From Malus domestica (lineage: Eukaryota > Streptophyta > Magnoliopsida > Rosales > Rosaceae): a stretch of DNA of 64,000 nucleotides. Below are positions 34,218 to 46,748 of this stretch, piece after piece. The first letter of the stretch is position 1. The number at the start of each line of letters is the position of its first letter. A model generated the notes under the pieces. The model was not told the DNA's origin. It made no database searches and saw nothing but the letters and a program-made list of their open reading frames with translations. Location: positions 54,970,501 through 55,034,500 of the forward strand of contig NC_091675.1 in NCBI RefSeq assembly GCF_042453785.1. Direction: 5' to 3'. The translations under genes were made by a program, and so were the position numbers.

Positions 34218-35517
34218 GCGGCATTTACGCTGGTGACGGACTGGTGAGGGGTACAGCCATTGTGGCACCACACCGGGGTGTGTATTAGTTTGTTGAGGAT
34301 TGCGTATTAGTAAGAAAATGGCTGCACGCAACGCATGTTTACTCGAAAACGCTGTACTGACTTTTAACATCCATAATTGATTGATAATTGATGCCATTAT
34401 GGAATGAATGCGATCGAGTGGTGCATGCGAATTAATTAAATAGTACCAAGGGAGTGCCTGCGTTGTTGTTTGGTGTTCAATGTTAAAATGTACAACGTAA
34501 TATGGTAACGTGCACGCGAAATTATGGGTTTTAGGCATATAATTACAAGGAAAGGACAACACAGGAAAAAGGAAAACATATGTGCAATTTTGAACTGCAT
34601 CAGACAGGGCCCTATGTTCTGAATTGTGCAAAGACAGAGATACCTTTCATCATCACACAACTTCAAAAGAAAAAAAATAAAAGAAACCGAGTCCGTCTCT
34701 TTTTCATTCTTTGGTAAACAAGAAACTCTCTTCAATTCATCGGCGATTCAGTGTAGAGCCCCAACCCCACCCCGCCTTCCTCAGTCAGACGGGGAGAAGC
34801 ATGCATCTGCGCTCGCTCGTCACTTGCTCAATCAAGAGAAACTGCTTAATCAAAGACCGACCTTTCCAGCCACACTAGGAGATCCTTACGTTGGAGCACC
34901 TCTTGTTTGCAACAACCAAAGCCTTCACTCCCGACTCAGCACAGCAATTTCTTAAAACCATGATACAAATGTGGCACATCCACTCATTCCCCAGACTTGG
35001 GTGCAGCAGCAACCAAGCCAAATCCTCCGGCACAACTAGATTTCTTGGAGAAACTTACCCGAAGGGCAGCATTCACAGATACTCCACGACTGCACAAAGA
35101 ACTCGCTCAACATCTGTGCTTTCTTATAAAACACGTTATTGTACTAGTACCACTAAAACATAAAACTAGCCAAGAAAATTAGAAAACAGCAAGGACAACA
35201 AAGCATGTAAGCTGCACTGCAAACAGCACGTAATCATGCATAAATAAACACGTCCAATAGATGCATCAAAAATCAAACCAGGAGACTGCACGGACATATG
35301 TATAGCTTACTATTCATATTAGAAACAAATTCCTGAGAAAACTTGACAGAACAATAGCAAGGAGTAGCAAAACTTAGAAGAATCCCATTTCCAATCATTC
35401 AAATTCATCAACTAAGATAGACAACTGACTCTATTTTACTCCAAATTGTAATGATAGTTGTAAACCCTCATCTGCTTTCTTTGATTGGTGTTTCTTCTCC
35501 ACATTCGGAACCTACAT
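34218..35517. other. Convergent spacer between the heptahelical and Alfin-like genes
   Basis: 3' UTRs of both neighbours must lie here. The part at 34750-35180 is less AT-rich and open in two plus-strand frames (34626-34955 and 34997-35182), but neither has a start, an intron pattern or a domain I recognise. It could be an old gene fragment. Confidence 0.4.
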
Positions 35518-38500
35518 TTAAACTCTAGCCCTCTTGCTACTGCAACTTGGGCACTTGTACTGCTTGATATGCTCAGCCTTTGCGGGTGTAATCTTTACAC
35601 ATTTTCCATGGAACCATCTTTCGCACACATCACAGCAAATCCAGAACTCATCAGCCCCATAATTGTCTCCACATGCCCCGCAAGTCGCTCCTTGTTCATC
35701 ATCTTCTTCTTCTTCTTCCCCGCTTTCATCCTCCTCTTTGGGCAGCGGCGACATTTTCACTCCTTTGCTCTGCAGGGGCTCAGACTGCCGAGACTGCTTA
35801 AAGGCAGCACCAACAAAGAAAGAGCTAGGATTAATTATAAGGTGAAAACAAAGGCTAAAGAAGGAAGATGTATAAACACAAAAACAAAATCATATCATGC
35901 AAACTAGTCCACTGCTTACCACCTTTCCACTGGATTTGTTCTTGCTACTGTTGTTGGGAGGAGTAGACTGGTCTTTTGGTTGCTTAGCGTTTCCTGTCAC
36001 AACTTCAAATATGGTGGGGAGATCATTTATCATCTGAAAAAGCCTCTTCCTGCAAGTTTCAAAGCCACATGAAATTAGAACCACCTTCACATGATATTAT
36101 CCACTAAAGCTTCAGACAAACTTAGCTCCCATCACTTGGCTTTTGCAGAAAGGGTATATTTCCTTATCCTACAGCATGAACGGCTCTACTCTGACATTCT
36201 CAATCCCATCAATAACAAAGCAATCCACTCATCCAACACCTTAGGGATTAGATACAACTGGTACTGAATTGAAACTATTAATCATAAAATTATTAAGTTG
36301 AAATTATAATTTTGCAAGTCAACTTTAATCCCAATAATTTATTCATCTGCAATCAGTTCCCACACCACCGACCCAAGAAAAAGAAGTTTGCACAACACTT
36401 CTTTATGGCATTCTCAATCTCTAGGATATCTTCAGAATACCCATAATTACCAAGCAAACATGATTGTAGACAATAGCCAAACATCACAGATGTATGTTAA
36501 GGTAAATAATTCATAACAATGCAGACATCAAACTATGTGTCTTCACTCTTCAGACAAGATTCAAGGCTAGGCCTGTAAGGTATCCAGAGGAATATTCAAT
36601 GACAGTCAGCCAAAAATGAGGAAAATAGATTGGAAGTAGACGGAGTAAGATTATCTGAAATCAGTATCGATATAGTTACGCAAATTAACTAAACCCCCAA
36701 GTTCCCTGCACATACAGGAATACATACCTATACATACACATCCACACACACACACACACACATGCTTGTATATCTCGAGATATCACAGTAAAACAATTGT
36801 AATTTAAGGATTTTCAGGTAGCCAAGCAATGAAATTTCTCAGACAGTGATCTCTGAGAAGGTCAAGCCAAATTGAATCCCAGCCACCAATTTCCTATAGG
36901 GTAATGCTAGGGAGACCAATTATTTAGACCAAAATTCGTAGACCATTATGATGTGGTTGTTGACGATTGGATTATTACTTAAGTGTTCATTAACGTGCTT
37001 ATTTCCTATTGGTGACACAGTACATTGCTTGCAAATTTGGTCTAAAATGTTGATCTACATAGCATTACTCTTTCCTATATCATAAGAAATTAAATCTCTT
37101 CTCAACAGAAGAAAAAACCATAAATGTCATCAGGTACAGATAAAAATACCATAACTATCTCTTCTCAGTTCGTCTATCATTCTCGCATGTCAGCACTTGT
37201 CTAATGCAGGTAGATCATAGCATAAAGGTGAGGCTACTTAGATATGAAGACTGGAAAGCCTTGAAAATTACTAAAAGAAAAAAGATAGAAGCCTTCATAA
37301 ATGAAAGGACAGTGAGACTTATTCTAAGCAGTTTGGTTGCAGAACCGCAGAAGGGTTGTTTGAAAAATCCAATTATCGATTGTTAAAACCGCTTTAGCAT
37401 CCTGAATCAAAAGGTGGCAAAAGAGGCAGCCGATTGCTCCAAGAAACAACCAGGAATACTTAATTAGGCCAAGGAATACGGTGGCAACCTTTGTAGACCA
37501 CGCAATAAAGAAATTCCCTGGCTTCCAATGCAGCCTAAAAGAGGCCTTGCAGTGGCACCAGTGAAAAAAGCACCACCTAAAGTGTATGCAGATATCTTAT
37601 ATTAAACGACGTTTCTGTACAACAAAGAGCAGAATATTAGGAAGCAGAAAGGGACCTCCAATTTCATCTGCTTGAACACAGTCCACGCAAGAAATCTATC
37701 AGTATTGCCACATACCTAGCATTAGTTGATTCTTCAACATAATCAAATGCTAGTATTTAACGGATAGGCTATATAAACCCTGAGGATAGCAAACAAATGA
37801 TAAGCATCTTCCTTGGAATAGCCTAGAAAGAAAAAGGAGGAGGTAGAAAACTAGGTTTTTATAAGTATATGCATTAAATTTATGAATTAGCTTTAAAGAG
37901 AACTTCTTGATCTTCTTTACTTTAACCAGCCAGATAATGTCATACATGGATAAACTAACTTATTCAAACATGCATACAAAATATGTAAACAGCTTAGCAC
38001 ATCATATGCAAGGTAACTATCAATAATAAGATACCACAACCTGCACGAACTGATACTAAAAAGACATATAGTATTCAGTTGATAGATATGTCAACAGAAA
38101 GTGCTGACTCGATGTTTCATATGGCAGGTAAATCTTTTCCCTACTGCTTTTGAAAACTGTCATTAGAGATTGTAATACGGAAATTTAAAAATAATAATAA
38201 TAAATTGGGGCTCTACAACTGTTGTTAAAGTAGAAAAAATTCTGTAAGAACTAAGATATAAAATTCAATACACCAAACAACAGCGTGATCTCATTACTAC
38301 AGACTATGGATAAATTTTTAAACAAAGTTTCAATATGTTTGCAGAAGAATAACTAAGGATGAATAATTATATTCTATACTAGGTGCTACATAGAAATATT
38401 ACATATGATAACAAAAAGAAGATAACTCATCAATACAGCCTGTGCATTTCCCAATTGATAATAGGATATGTTTAAGAGGTGAGTTGTTTTAATTAAAATT

Positions 38501-40120
38501 TTACAATATAGGTTATACAAATACAGAGGAAAACCAAGTTCGTACCTTTCATTCTTACCAAACCCAAAGCGTGCACCAAAATAGAATGCAACAGCAAGCA
38601 ACCATGAATCACTGTGAACTGCAACCAGTGACAACCAGTCCTTCTCCTGCATCCCATCCCTAGCAAAGTTTATACCTAATGCTGGCTCGGGCAGTTCAGG
38701 AGGAACCTCCTCAACAGGCAGGTTAACTTCCCATGTCTCATTTGGTAGTCCATACAAACACAAGTTCTCCTTCTCTGCAAGCACAACATATGTTAAAAGA
38801 AATAAACAAAAGGAAAGACAATCTATCTTAACCGCGTTGTAACTTGTAAGTGACTCCACATCCATCAAATCCTATTTTGGTTATGTGTTCAACTATAAAT
38901 TAAAAGAGGAATATAGAATGAATTTTCATTCAAACTTGAAGAAAAGAGGCAAACTTGATAATTATCAAAACTTATTTATTAATTTTATCAATACTTAATA
39001 ACTCCAAAGTTCAAATACATGAGGTAAGGAAAGTGCATAAATTGGTCCAAAAGAAAAGGAAAATTCTTTTTTCTGCTCAGCATCCACTAAGAAAGCATGA
39101 CGCAGAAAGATCCACTGAAAAATTAAATGTCTACACTAATGTAACCAAATAAAAAAAAGAGAAAAACACAACAAAAATAACAGTGAACCCCAACCTCAAA
39201 GGTGGAAAATTCTCCTCCAATGATCTAATAATTGATTTACGGGCCATGAACTTAGTAGCCTGATTGTTGATCAACTTGAAAAGTAGGTACTCCATCTATA
39301 CAGAAACCCATCCAAAAAGCAAGATAAATCTAAAAATACCTACTTTTGGACTTAAGTTTATAGAACATTTGCAATACCATAGCAAGAAGAAGTCAAACAA
39401 CCTAAAGCAACCAGGAAATTTATAGCATTTTCCTTTGGCACCATCGCTCCACAACAGTTGGCCAGTGTAATGGGTCTAGGAGGTCATAAAATTCAATGCA
39501 CCTTCAAACAGGTTAATTTTTGGTAAGTAAACTTCTTATTATAAAGAATGGTGCCTTAGCCTCTATATGCCAAAATGGGGTATTTTAGTAACCGAAAACG
39601 GGCATATGAGGATGTTTTGTGTTTAAAGTGCTGCACAAGAGCAGTTACTTCATATATATTTTAATTTGGTATACAGCACAAAACACAGCTGAAATGATTG
39701 AGTATTTTTATCCATGCTCATGGTGCAGCAAATTCACGTTATAAATCAAGCTTCAACAGTTAGAAATTACAACAAACAAACATATGAATGGAAAAGAACC
39801 ACAAAGATGGTCCTTTTACTCAAAAGACAGAGAACATAAACGTAAAAAAAGAAAGAGAAAAGAGAACCCACCAGGATCGCACAGTTGATAAAATTTCTGA
39901 ACGTCTACAAAAATGAACCAAAAAATTTAGTAAAACCATGAAAGGAAATTCACATACGAAAGTAGAGAGATATGCAAAAGAATTAAGAGGTTAAAAATAA
40001 CAAAAAATGAGAAGCGGGCAAACCATTGGTGAGGGCCTTAATCAAGCCGGCGCGTCTGCCTCTGAAGTCGCTGAAGACTTCCTCCACTGTTCGAGGTATT
40101 GGGTGCGGTATGCCCTCCAT
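35518..40120 (-). CDS. Alfin-like PHD-finger protein
   Basis: Five exons on the minus strand, 40024-40120, 39872-39904, 38546-38774, 35920-36049 and 35518-35796, join in frame to 255 residues. The N-terminal Alfin domain begins [19 protein letters not shown] and includes [30 protein letters not shown] and [21 protein letters not shown] Ser/Lys/Asn-rich linker and an acidic stretch precede a C-terminal PHD finger whose Cys4-His-Cys3 ligands are all present ([26 protein letters not shown]). PHD fingers of this family read H3K4me2/3, and the proteins act with chromatin repressors in stress and seed programmes. Synteny points to AL6. The third intron (36050-38545) is about 2.5 kb and carries a MITE. 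Confidence 0.95.
36890..37079. mobile_element. 172-bp Mutator-type MITE with 9-bp target duplication in an Alfin-like intron
   Basis: The element spans 36899-37070 with inverted ends GGGTAATGCTAGGGAGACCA and, read inward from the right, GAGTAATGCTATGTAGATCA. It is flanked by perfect copies of TTTCCTATA (36890-36898 and 37071-37079). A 9-bp duplication fits a Mutator-like transposase. Confidence 0.85.
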
Positions 40121-40720
40121 TATGCTATCTCTGCCTCAATTTCAATTTCTTCAATCTCAATCTCAACTGCTACCTATTGGAGAGAAATGGGTCGCCCGGG
40201 AAAATCAGAGGGACATGGTGGTGGAATTGAATTGGATTTTTTTTCTTCTGATTAGGAAATTAGGGTTTGCTGGTCTGGTGAATTGGGGATTCTAATTATT
40301 TGTTGCTGTTGATAAATAAATTTTAATTTTGTTTTAGACAGCCAGAAAGGTGTTGCAAGCAAGCGGAGACAGAATCGAAGAGAAATATAAATGTACGAGT
40401 CGGATAGGATGCGAGGATTTAAGGAAGGGTTGATATTTCATATTTGGGTGGGTTTTACTCGCAAATTTGCAATGCTAGTGGTAAGGGCCCGTTTGGTTCT
40501 GTTTCCGAAAACACTTTCTTGTTTCCGAAAACAGCTTTTCATTTTATCAAACAAATGGTCCATGTTTTAGAAACTCATCAACTTTTGTCTCTCAAATGAT
40601 TCCACACGGAGATTACCGCAACGAGAACAACTAATCATGTTTATCCACGTTTGGGTGAGTTCAATTTTCACTTTTTTTCCTTCTCCTTATAACTAACCAT
40701 TTAACATATTATCACTATTG
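40121..40720. other. Alfin-like promoter and 5' flank of the 9.66-kb retroelement
   Basis: Upstream DNA of the Alfin-like gene, with CT-rich 5' UTR-like sequence at 40125-40190. The block GGGCCCGTTTGGTTCTGTTT near 40487 looks like a MITE end, but its partner was not found. The retroelement inserted about 600 bp upstream of the start codon. Confidence 0.45.
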
Positions 40721-40725
40721 CTTGC

Positions 40726-42370
40726 TGTTCGTGGCAGGAATTTCCGCTGGGGATGTTTCCTGGCCGACGAGCACACAGCTCCCCTGGAGGTTGGCGTCGG
40801 TTGAGGGCTGCTGTCGGGCTTCTGCTTCGTTTCTGGGCGTTGTTGGGCAAGTCTCGTCGGGCAAGGCTCTTCGGGCAAGGCTGAAAGAGAAGGACAGAGT
40901 TAACTTTGAGAGGTGCCTTTGTGGGGCCTTAGGTATAGGCCTTGAGGCTCACAATCAAGGTTAACATTTAGGTGCTCAGGCGTGCCACTGCCATCTTTAG
41001 CATGGCAGATGTAAAATGGTTGTTGTTCTTTCATTGTATATATATAATGAATCCAAGAAACCGTGTTTAGTTATAACATGTGCCTTTGTGGGGCCTTAAA
41101 TGTAGGCCTTGAGGCTTCCCGTACATAACTAAACCAGTACTCGAACGCATCATATGTATTCTTGTGATTGTAGGAATCTTCTAACTATTATATTTCTGAT
41201 TACCCGAATCCAAGGAATAGAACGAACCCAAATGGGTGCCTTTGTGGGGCCTTAGGTGTAGGCCTTGAGGATTCCCATCAGAGTTCATTCTTATGCTTAG
41301 ACTCTTAAGATCGCTGAATAGGATGAATCCAAATGGATGCCTTTGTGGGGCCTTAAGTGTAGGCCTTGATGCTTTCCATTAGAGTCAATCCCATGCTTAA
41401 GCGTTCTATGATAATCATGATATAATAGAAAGAAAACTAGAAGGTAGGTCGATTACTTGCGCCCCAAGTAACTTCGGACTTCTCGTTTATCAAGGATTGT
41501 CGTGAATGGGTTAAGTCAACATAAAGTTCTTTTTTATGCCTTGAGGCCAAGGACTTTTAAACTAATCAGATTTACATGCCTGCGGGCTTAGGACTTGGAT
41601 CTAATTTAAGCATTGAAGATATATTTAAATCAGATCCAAGTGTTGAGAAAGCTTTTTCATCGTGATTTTGCTAGGAACAACTTGCATATAACTAAAAACA
41701 TACAACATATCGCTAGACTTTAAAGAAAGAAAAGACAAAGACAGAACAAAGCAGGTCGGGCAAGATTAAACCTTATCAATTAAGGCTGATCGTCTTGCAG
41801 GTCCCTATCTTTGTGGTTCTGTCAAAGGTCTGAAAGCTTAGGTGGAGAGGGGAAAGGAGAATACAAAAGGGTGAATCGATACTACAACAAGTTTGAACAA
41901 GGTAGCAGAGCTATTACAAAGTTTAGGAGAAAAGATTATCCCGAGGGGGATGAAAGCTTGGGCTGACTACAGCTTCGTTTGAAGGCAAATCTGGCTTTTT
42001 GAGCAGAGTTTGTGCTTTTGTTTGTTTGTTTGAGTGTCCTTATTCCTGCCTTCTCTTCCTCCTTTTATAGACTACTTGGTTTGGCTCCTGTAGCAACAGC
42101 TTTGCCCAAATGCGGTCTGAGGGTGATGACTCATCAGCTTTATTACATGTAATGCCACCATAAAGTACTTTATGGGCTGTGCAGTCTGATCAGTCTATAC
42201 CACTTGGTCCTTGGGTAGGTAGGCAAGTGGCCTTTGTGAATTGTATCAAGTCAGAAAAGGCCCTTTCCTGCCTTCCCAAGTCTCAGCTGGGCTTTGATCT
42301 TCTATTCCTCCAGGCCTTCTTTTGGGCTGACTCCATCCTTGGGCCTAAAGTTCAGTTTTTAGCCCAAACA
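40726..42370 (-). repeat. 3' LTR of the 9.66-kb element
   Basis: 1645 bp, starting TGTTTGGGCT and ending CGAACA on the minus strand. A TATA box CTATAAAAGG lies at 42061-42070. Four spaced copies of a 38-bp motif starting TGCCTTTGTGGGGCCTTA begin at 40914, 41081, 41237 and 41338 on the plus strand. Confidence 0.95.
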
Positions 42371-42380
42371 GTGCCCCCTT
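42371..42380 (-). other. Polypurine tract
   Basis: AAGGGGGCAC on the minus strand lies immediately upstream of the 3' LTR start, the normal site of plus-strand DNA priming. Confidence 0.75.
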
Positions 42381-42591
42381 CAATTGATATTAAACCTGGA
42401 ATTCCAGGCGCCAATATTAATTGAAAGAGATTCCCTATTAAACCCACGAATACCTTGCGATTGAACTTCTGCGAAAGGAATCCTTCTGCGGGAAAAAAAA
42501 AACTTTCCTACTTCCCCACTATCTTTCTCTGTTGCCCGACAAGGTTGCATCTTTATCCTCTTTCTTTCTTTTCTTTCTCTATCTTCATCAA

Positions 42592-45500
42592 ATGGCTTCA
42601 GGATCCAGCCAAACCCCACCATCTTATGAGTCTGGCGACGGAATCACCACCCTACGCCGTCTACTCAACGGGCTGCATCGCCCGCGGGCAGGTTTGCATT
42701 CTGAGCTTTTCTTTGAGACGCATGGGGTACAATCATTGGGTCCCGCTTGGATTTCCCGGGTCCCCTCAGTAGTGGAAGACAACATGCCCAGGGGAAACTG
42801 GTTTTCCCCAAATCCCTATCTGGCTGGGTCGGGCATTTCTTCCTCGAAATGGTCATCATATCGTCGAGGATTTCCCTTGATGAATGATCCCACCTGGGCC
42901 CAATGGGTTGACGAATTAGAGCCTTTCTTCAAGCAGAAATGGATGAATAACGGTATTTATGAACTGGTCAAGCTTTCGAAGACTTCCATTGTCCCTAAGC
43001 CCGAATTGCTTGCTTCTGCTCTCCTCTTTTGGAATACAGGCACAAATACCTTCGATTTTCGTATGGGCCCCATGTCTCCCACCATTCTTGATATGGCCCA
43101 GGTCTTCGGTTTGAGGCCGTCAGGCAGGATAGTAGATGTTTCTCAAGATTGGGTCCCGTCTTCTACCACCGGGAGCTCGAGTTCTTCCACAACCTTCCTT
43201 CCTCTGAGCTATAACTCCGTTACTTTCAAGAGCTATGGGACCTCCTTTAAGGGATTCATCCTTTTTGTGAAGGAAAATTTTGGAGTAGGCTCCCCTCGGG
43301 CTGACAAAAATCAAGAGCATATGTACTTTCTCCTTTACTGGCTCAATAAGCATGTCTTCCCCAACAAATCCAAGGGAGTGAGGGTAGAATGGATCCCCTT
43401 GGTGGAGGTTCTTCATAATTTTGATGATGTAGCCACAGGTCCATTTCTTCTCTCCCACCTTTATCACCTTCTTTTTGAAATGACTCGGGATGAGCCCTTC
43501 GAGACCAACTTGAATGGACCAATTTGGATGATACAAATCTGGCTGCAATGGTATTTTCTAGAATTTCGGGCTGCCAATCTAGAGTTTCCAGAGGGTGTGG
43601 CTCCTGCTCGAATTCTAGCAGAAGCTCCTCCTACAGACCATTCCACCTTCGCCTGCTTTTACTTTTTCAGAGTTTGCAGGACTCGATCAGACTTGGAATG
43701 GGGTGCGTCAGTTTTGAGAAGATACCCTTGGTTCTCTGACCAAGCCTTCCAAGATGCCCCTGGTGAGGATGCTACCTCCTTTTGTAGAGAAAAATTTATC
43801 AGTTGTATTCAACCAAGAGACTTGGCCTGGGGGGTTCGGGGCAATAGATATGATCGAGGCTTGGAGGTGTACCATCCTAACTTCTGCAGTCGGCAGTTAG
43901 GATTTAGGCAAGCTATACCTGTCTCATTCTTCGACTCTGTCCATTGTGGCACCTCATTCCGGTTACAAACCCCAACTGTAGTGACATTCCGAGCCCCCCG
44001 ACGTAGCCTGGATGTAATGAGTCAAGCAGCCCGACATCCCGTTGTTCTTAATTTTGAATGTACCTCGCTGTTCTCCTCTTGGTGGGAGGAGAAATGGACT
44101 AAAAAGTATGGAGGAGATTTGAAGATGAATCACGATCGCATCTTCAGCCAGCTTTCTCTTAAATCATATCCTGGCTCGGGCGAGCTTGCAAATTGGAAGG
44201 AGATGATTCAAGAAAAAAACCGGTCACTTCTGATAGGTACTTCTCTTTCAACCTGCTTTGGCTTCCCTTCTGAAGTCCTTCTATTCTTACTTTTGCTGAT
44301 TTCTGCAGCTCCAGTGGATGTTGAATTGGAAGTCATTGAATCCGAAGATGACTCTGCTGATGCTGCAATTCTTCATGGTGCTGCTGCAGAGGCTGAGAGA
44401 CGAGAAGCCGGGGAAGGGACGGACATCTCAGAATCCATTGGGGATTCAGGGGCTGAAGGAACACCCACGGCAATCACTAAAGCCCTTAAGCGAAAGAAAG
44501 TGGTCATGGCCAAAGATTCTGACCCTGATCCAGCACCTCTTACGACAACCACAAGACCAATTCCTACTCGAAAGAGTAAGCGGGCAAGGATTACTATTCC
44601 TTCTAAATCAGGAGTCACCTCTGCTCCAGTTCCTGAAGCAGGCAGAAAGAAACAACAATCTTCGAGTGAGTTTCTCTTTTTCTATATCGAACTGCTGTCT
44701 TCCTCCTTTATCTAATTGTCCCTTTCATCGATCAACAGAACCTCAAGCATCTAAAAGGCCAATCCTTGCTTCCAAGGAGGAACCACTACGGGCTGCTATG
44801 CTTAAAAAGGCCGAAGAATTGCGAGACACCGCCCTTCGAGAACTCGAGGTATGACTGATATTATTGTATACTTTCTTACTTTCATACAACCCTGAATTTG
44901 ATTACTCTGATCAGGCTGCGAGAAATGAAATGCTCTCTTCGCCCGAGGCTTCTCCACGACCTGCCCGACAGAAAAATCTTTCCCCCTCTGAGACCAATCC
45001 TGCTGAGGTACTTTCCCTACCTCTAAACCTCCAATTTTATGGATTTAATAGCTAAGCCCTTTTCCTTTTTTCTATTTGTTTTCCTAGGCTGGTGCATCTG
45101 CCTCTTTGCCTAGTCATGGACCCCCTCTGAGATCTATGACTTCTTCCACTGCTCTGGATGCGACCCCTTCCTCTCAATTCGATCCGTCCACAGTAGTTGT
45201 ATTGCACTTCGTGGATGAGGATGATCCCTTGGTAAATTATTATTTCCTCCTTGAAATTCTGCGCATTGCTACCCAATTAACTCTTTTTTATGTTTCCTGC
45301 AGCCATCTTCAGTATATGAGCCACCTCCCTCACTAGTGGTCTCGGATAAAGAACCCATAGTTCCTGAGATCCCTGTAGCTTCAGATGTAGCGACTTCGCA
45401 GGCGTTTGCTCGCCCGATAGTTGATGAACCTTCTTCTCCTCATTCAGATCAGGCTCAGGTACTGGAATGTTTTCTTCTTGCTTCTTCCTCTGGTGACCCT

Positions 45501-46570
45501 TTTGCTGATAATTACTCATTTCTTTGGATATATCCAGGATGCAGGTACAAGTTCAGGCGCAGCTCATTCCCCTCCTGCCGGTGGTGAAGAACCTCCTCCC
45601 CAACCAAGGGTTAGTACATTCTCTGGTGAAACTCCGAGGCTGAGTCAGGTAAACTTCTTTTCTCCAGAACCTCATTTGCTTTAACCTGTATTCAGATTAT
45701 CTTGACCGAGTCTTTTGGTTTTTGTAGCAAGCTTCAAAAGAAACTTCCCCTCCTCCATTAGCTCGTAAATCAAAGCGCCCCCATCCTCATTCATCTTCTG
45801 GAGGTATTGGTACTTCCCCCTCTGAAGTTGAGCAGACTAAACAGGCAGAGATTACCCCCTCAATAGGCATTGTTTCATCGGAGAGAACTATCACGCCAGA
45901 CCCTCCTCCTTTCCCATCCTCTGATCCTGCCAAGCTGCTCAAACTCTTTGAAGCACTCGGGCGACTTGAGACACGGTTGAAATCTTCAACGCAGCCTTCA
46001 GCAACCTTCATGTCTTCGGAGCAACAGCAAATCTTTCAGGAATGGGCAAAGAAGGAATTCACCGCGTCATTTAGTCTCAATGCTCTTTGTGATCTTGAGA
46101 AGGTCATAACTGAATTTTTCAAAACTGGTTGTTTGTCCAAGCCTCAGCATGATTCCTTTCTTTCTTTCTTCGAGAACCTGAGGGCTCTAAGGGAACAATA
46201 CCAGAGAGCGGATAGACAGGCTAACCGGGCAAAATGTTTTATGGAAAAAGAATCAAACTCTTCTACCCAAGTTAACCGACTGATGGAAGTAAGCATGCAG
46301 ACTAAAGAAAGAGTTAAAGTGGTTTCTTCTGAAATCCAGAAACTGGAAGAGCAACTGATTGTCCTTAAGGCAGAACAAGCACTTCTTCTAGACAAACTTG
46401 AACTTCAAATCGAAGGGGTAGAAAAGGCATCTTCGGAATTAGAACAAGCCAAGTCCGAACTTGTAAACAATCATACTGTCTTAGCTGAACCTAATAGAAT
46501 TTTTACCATCATGCGAACATACCATTCTAGAATAATCACTCTTTGTAAAGATGTAAAGTTTTTAGAATAG
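42592..46570 (+). CDS. Plant mobile domain plus coiled-coil protein encoded antisense within the LTR retroelement
   Basis: Eight exons with GT-AG borders join in one frame: 42592-44236, 44309-44665, 44739-44848, 44915-45007, 45088-45231, 45303-45458, 45538-45648, 45728-46570, giving 1152 residues with no stop. Exon 1 is a plant mobile domain (aminotransferase-like) protein, with blocks such as GPMSPTILDMAQVFGLRPSG and a long aromatic-rich core. Exons 2-7 encode a low-complexity Ser/Pro/acidic linker with a basic KSKRARI stretch, possibly a nuclear signal. Exon 8 ends in about 150 residues of coiled coil (SEIQKLEEQLIVLKAEQALL). Intron 1 is 72 bp, in phase and stop-free, so its retention would add 24 hydrophobic residues. 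Such domains occur in host silencing proteins (MAIN/MAIL) and in transposons. Its role here is unknown. Confidence 0.85.
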
Positions 46571-46748
46571 AATGATTTGTAACTCCCTTTTTATATTGGA
46601 ATGGATATGTAATTTGCTTCCTGCTTTGCTTTGTTCGAACTGGCCTTGGGCAATTCTTTGCCCCCTTGTCTACTTGCTTTTCTTCTCCACCTTTATGGTT
46701 GACAACCTTAGAATCTGTCCCTGGTCCTCTGGTCCCCTCATGGCACTC

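Noticed and set aside
34626..35182. Possible gene between the heptahelical and Alfin-like genes
   Set aside because: Open in two plus frames but without a convincing start, splice pattern or domain; left as an unresolved stretch.
43120..43548. 142-codon minus-strand ORF inside the mobile-domain exon
   Set aside because: Antisense shadow of exon 1; no gag or pol similarity.
42532..44715. 727-codon single-exon reading of the antisense gene
   Set aside because: It reads through introns 1 and 2; the eight-exon model keeps one frame to the coiled-coil end and uses consensus splice sites.
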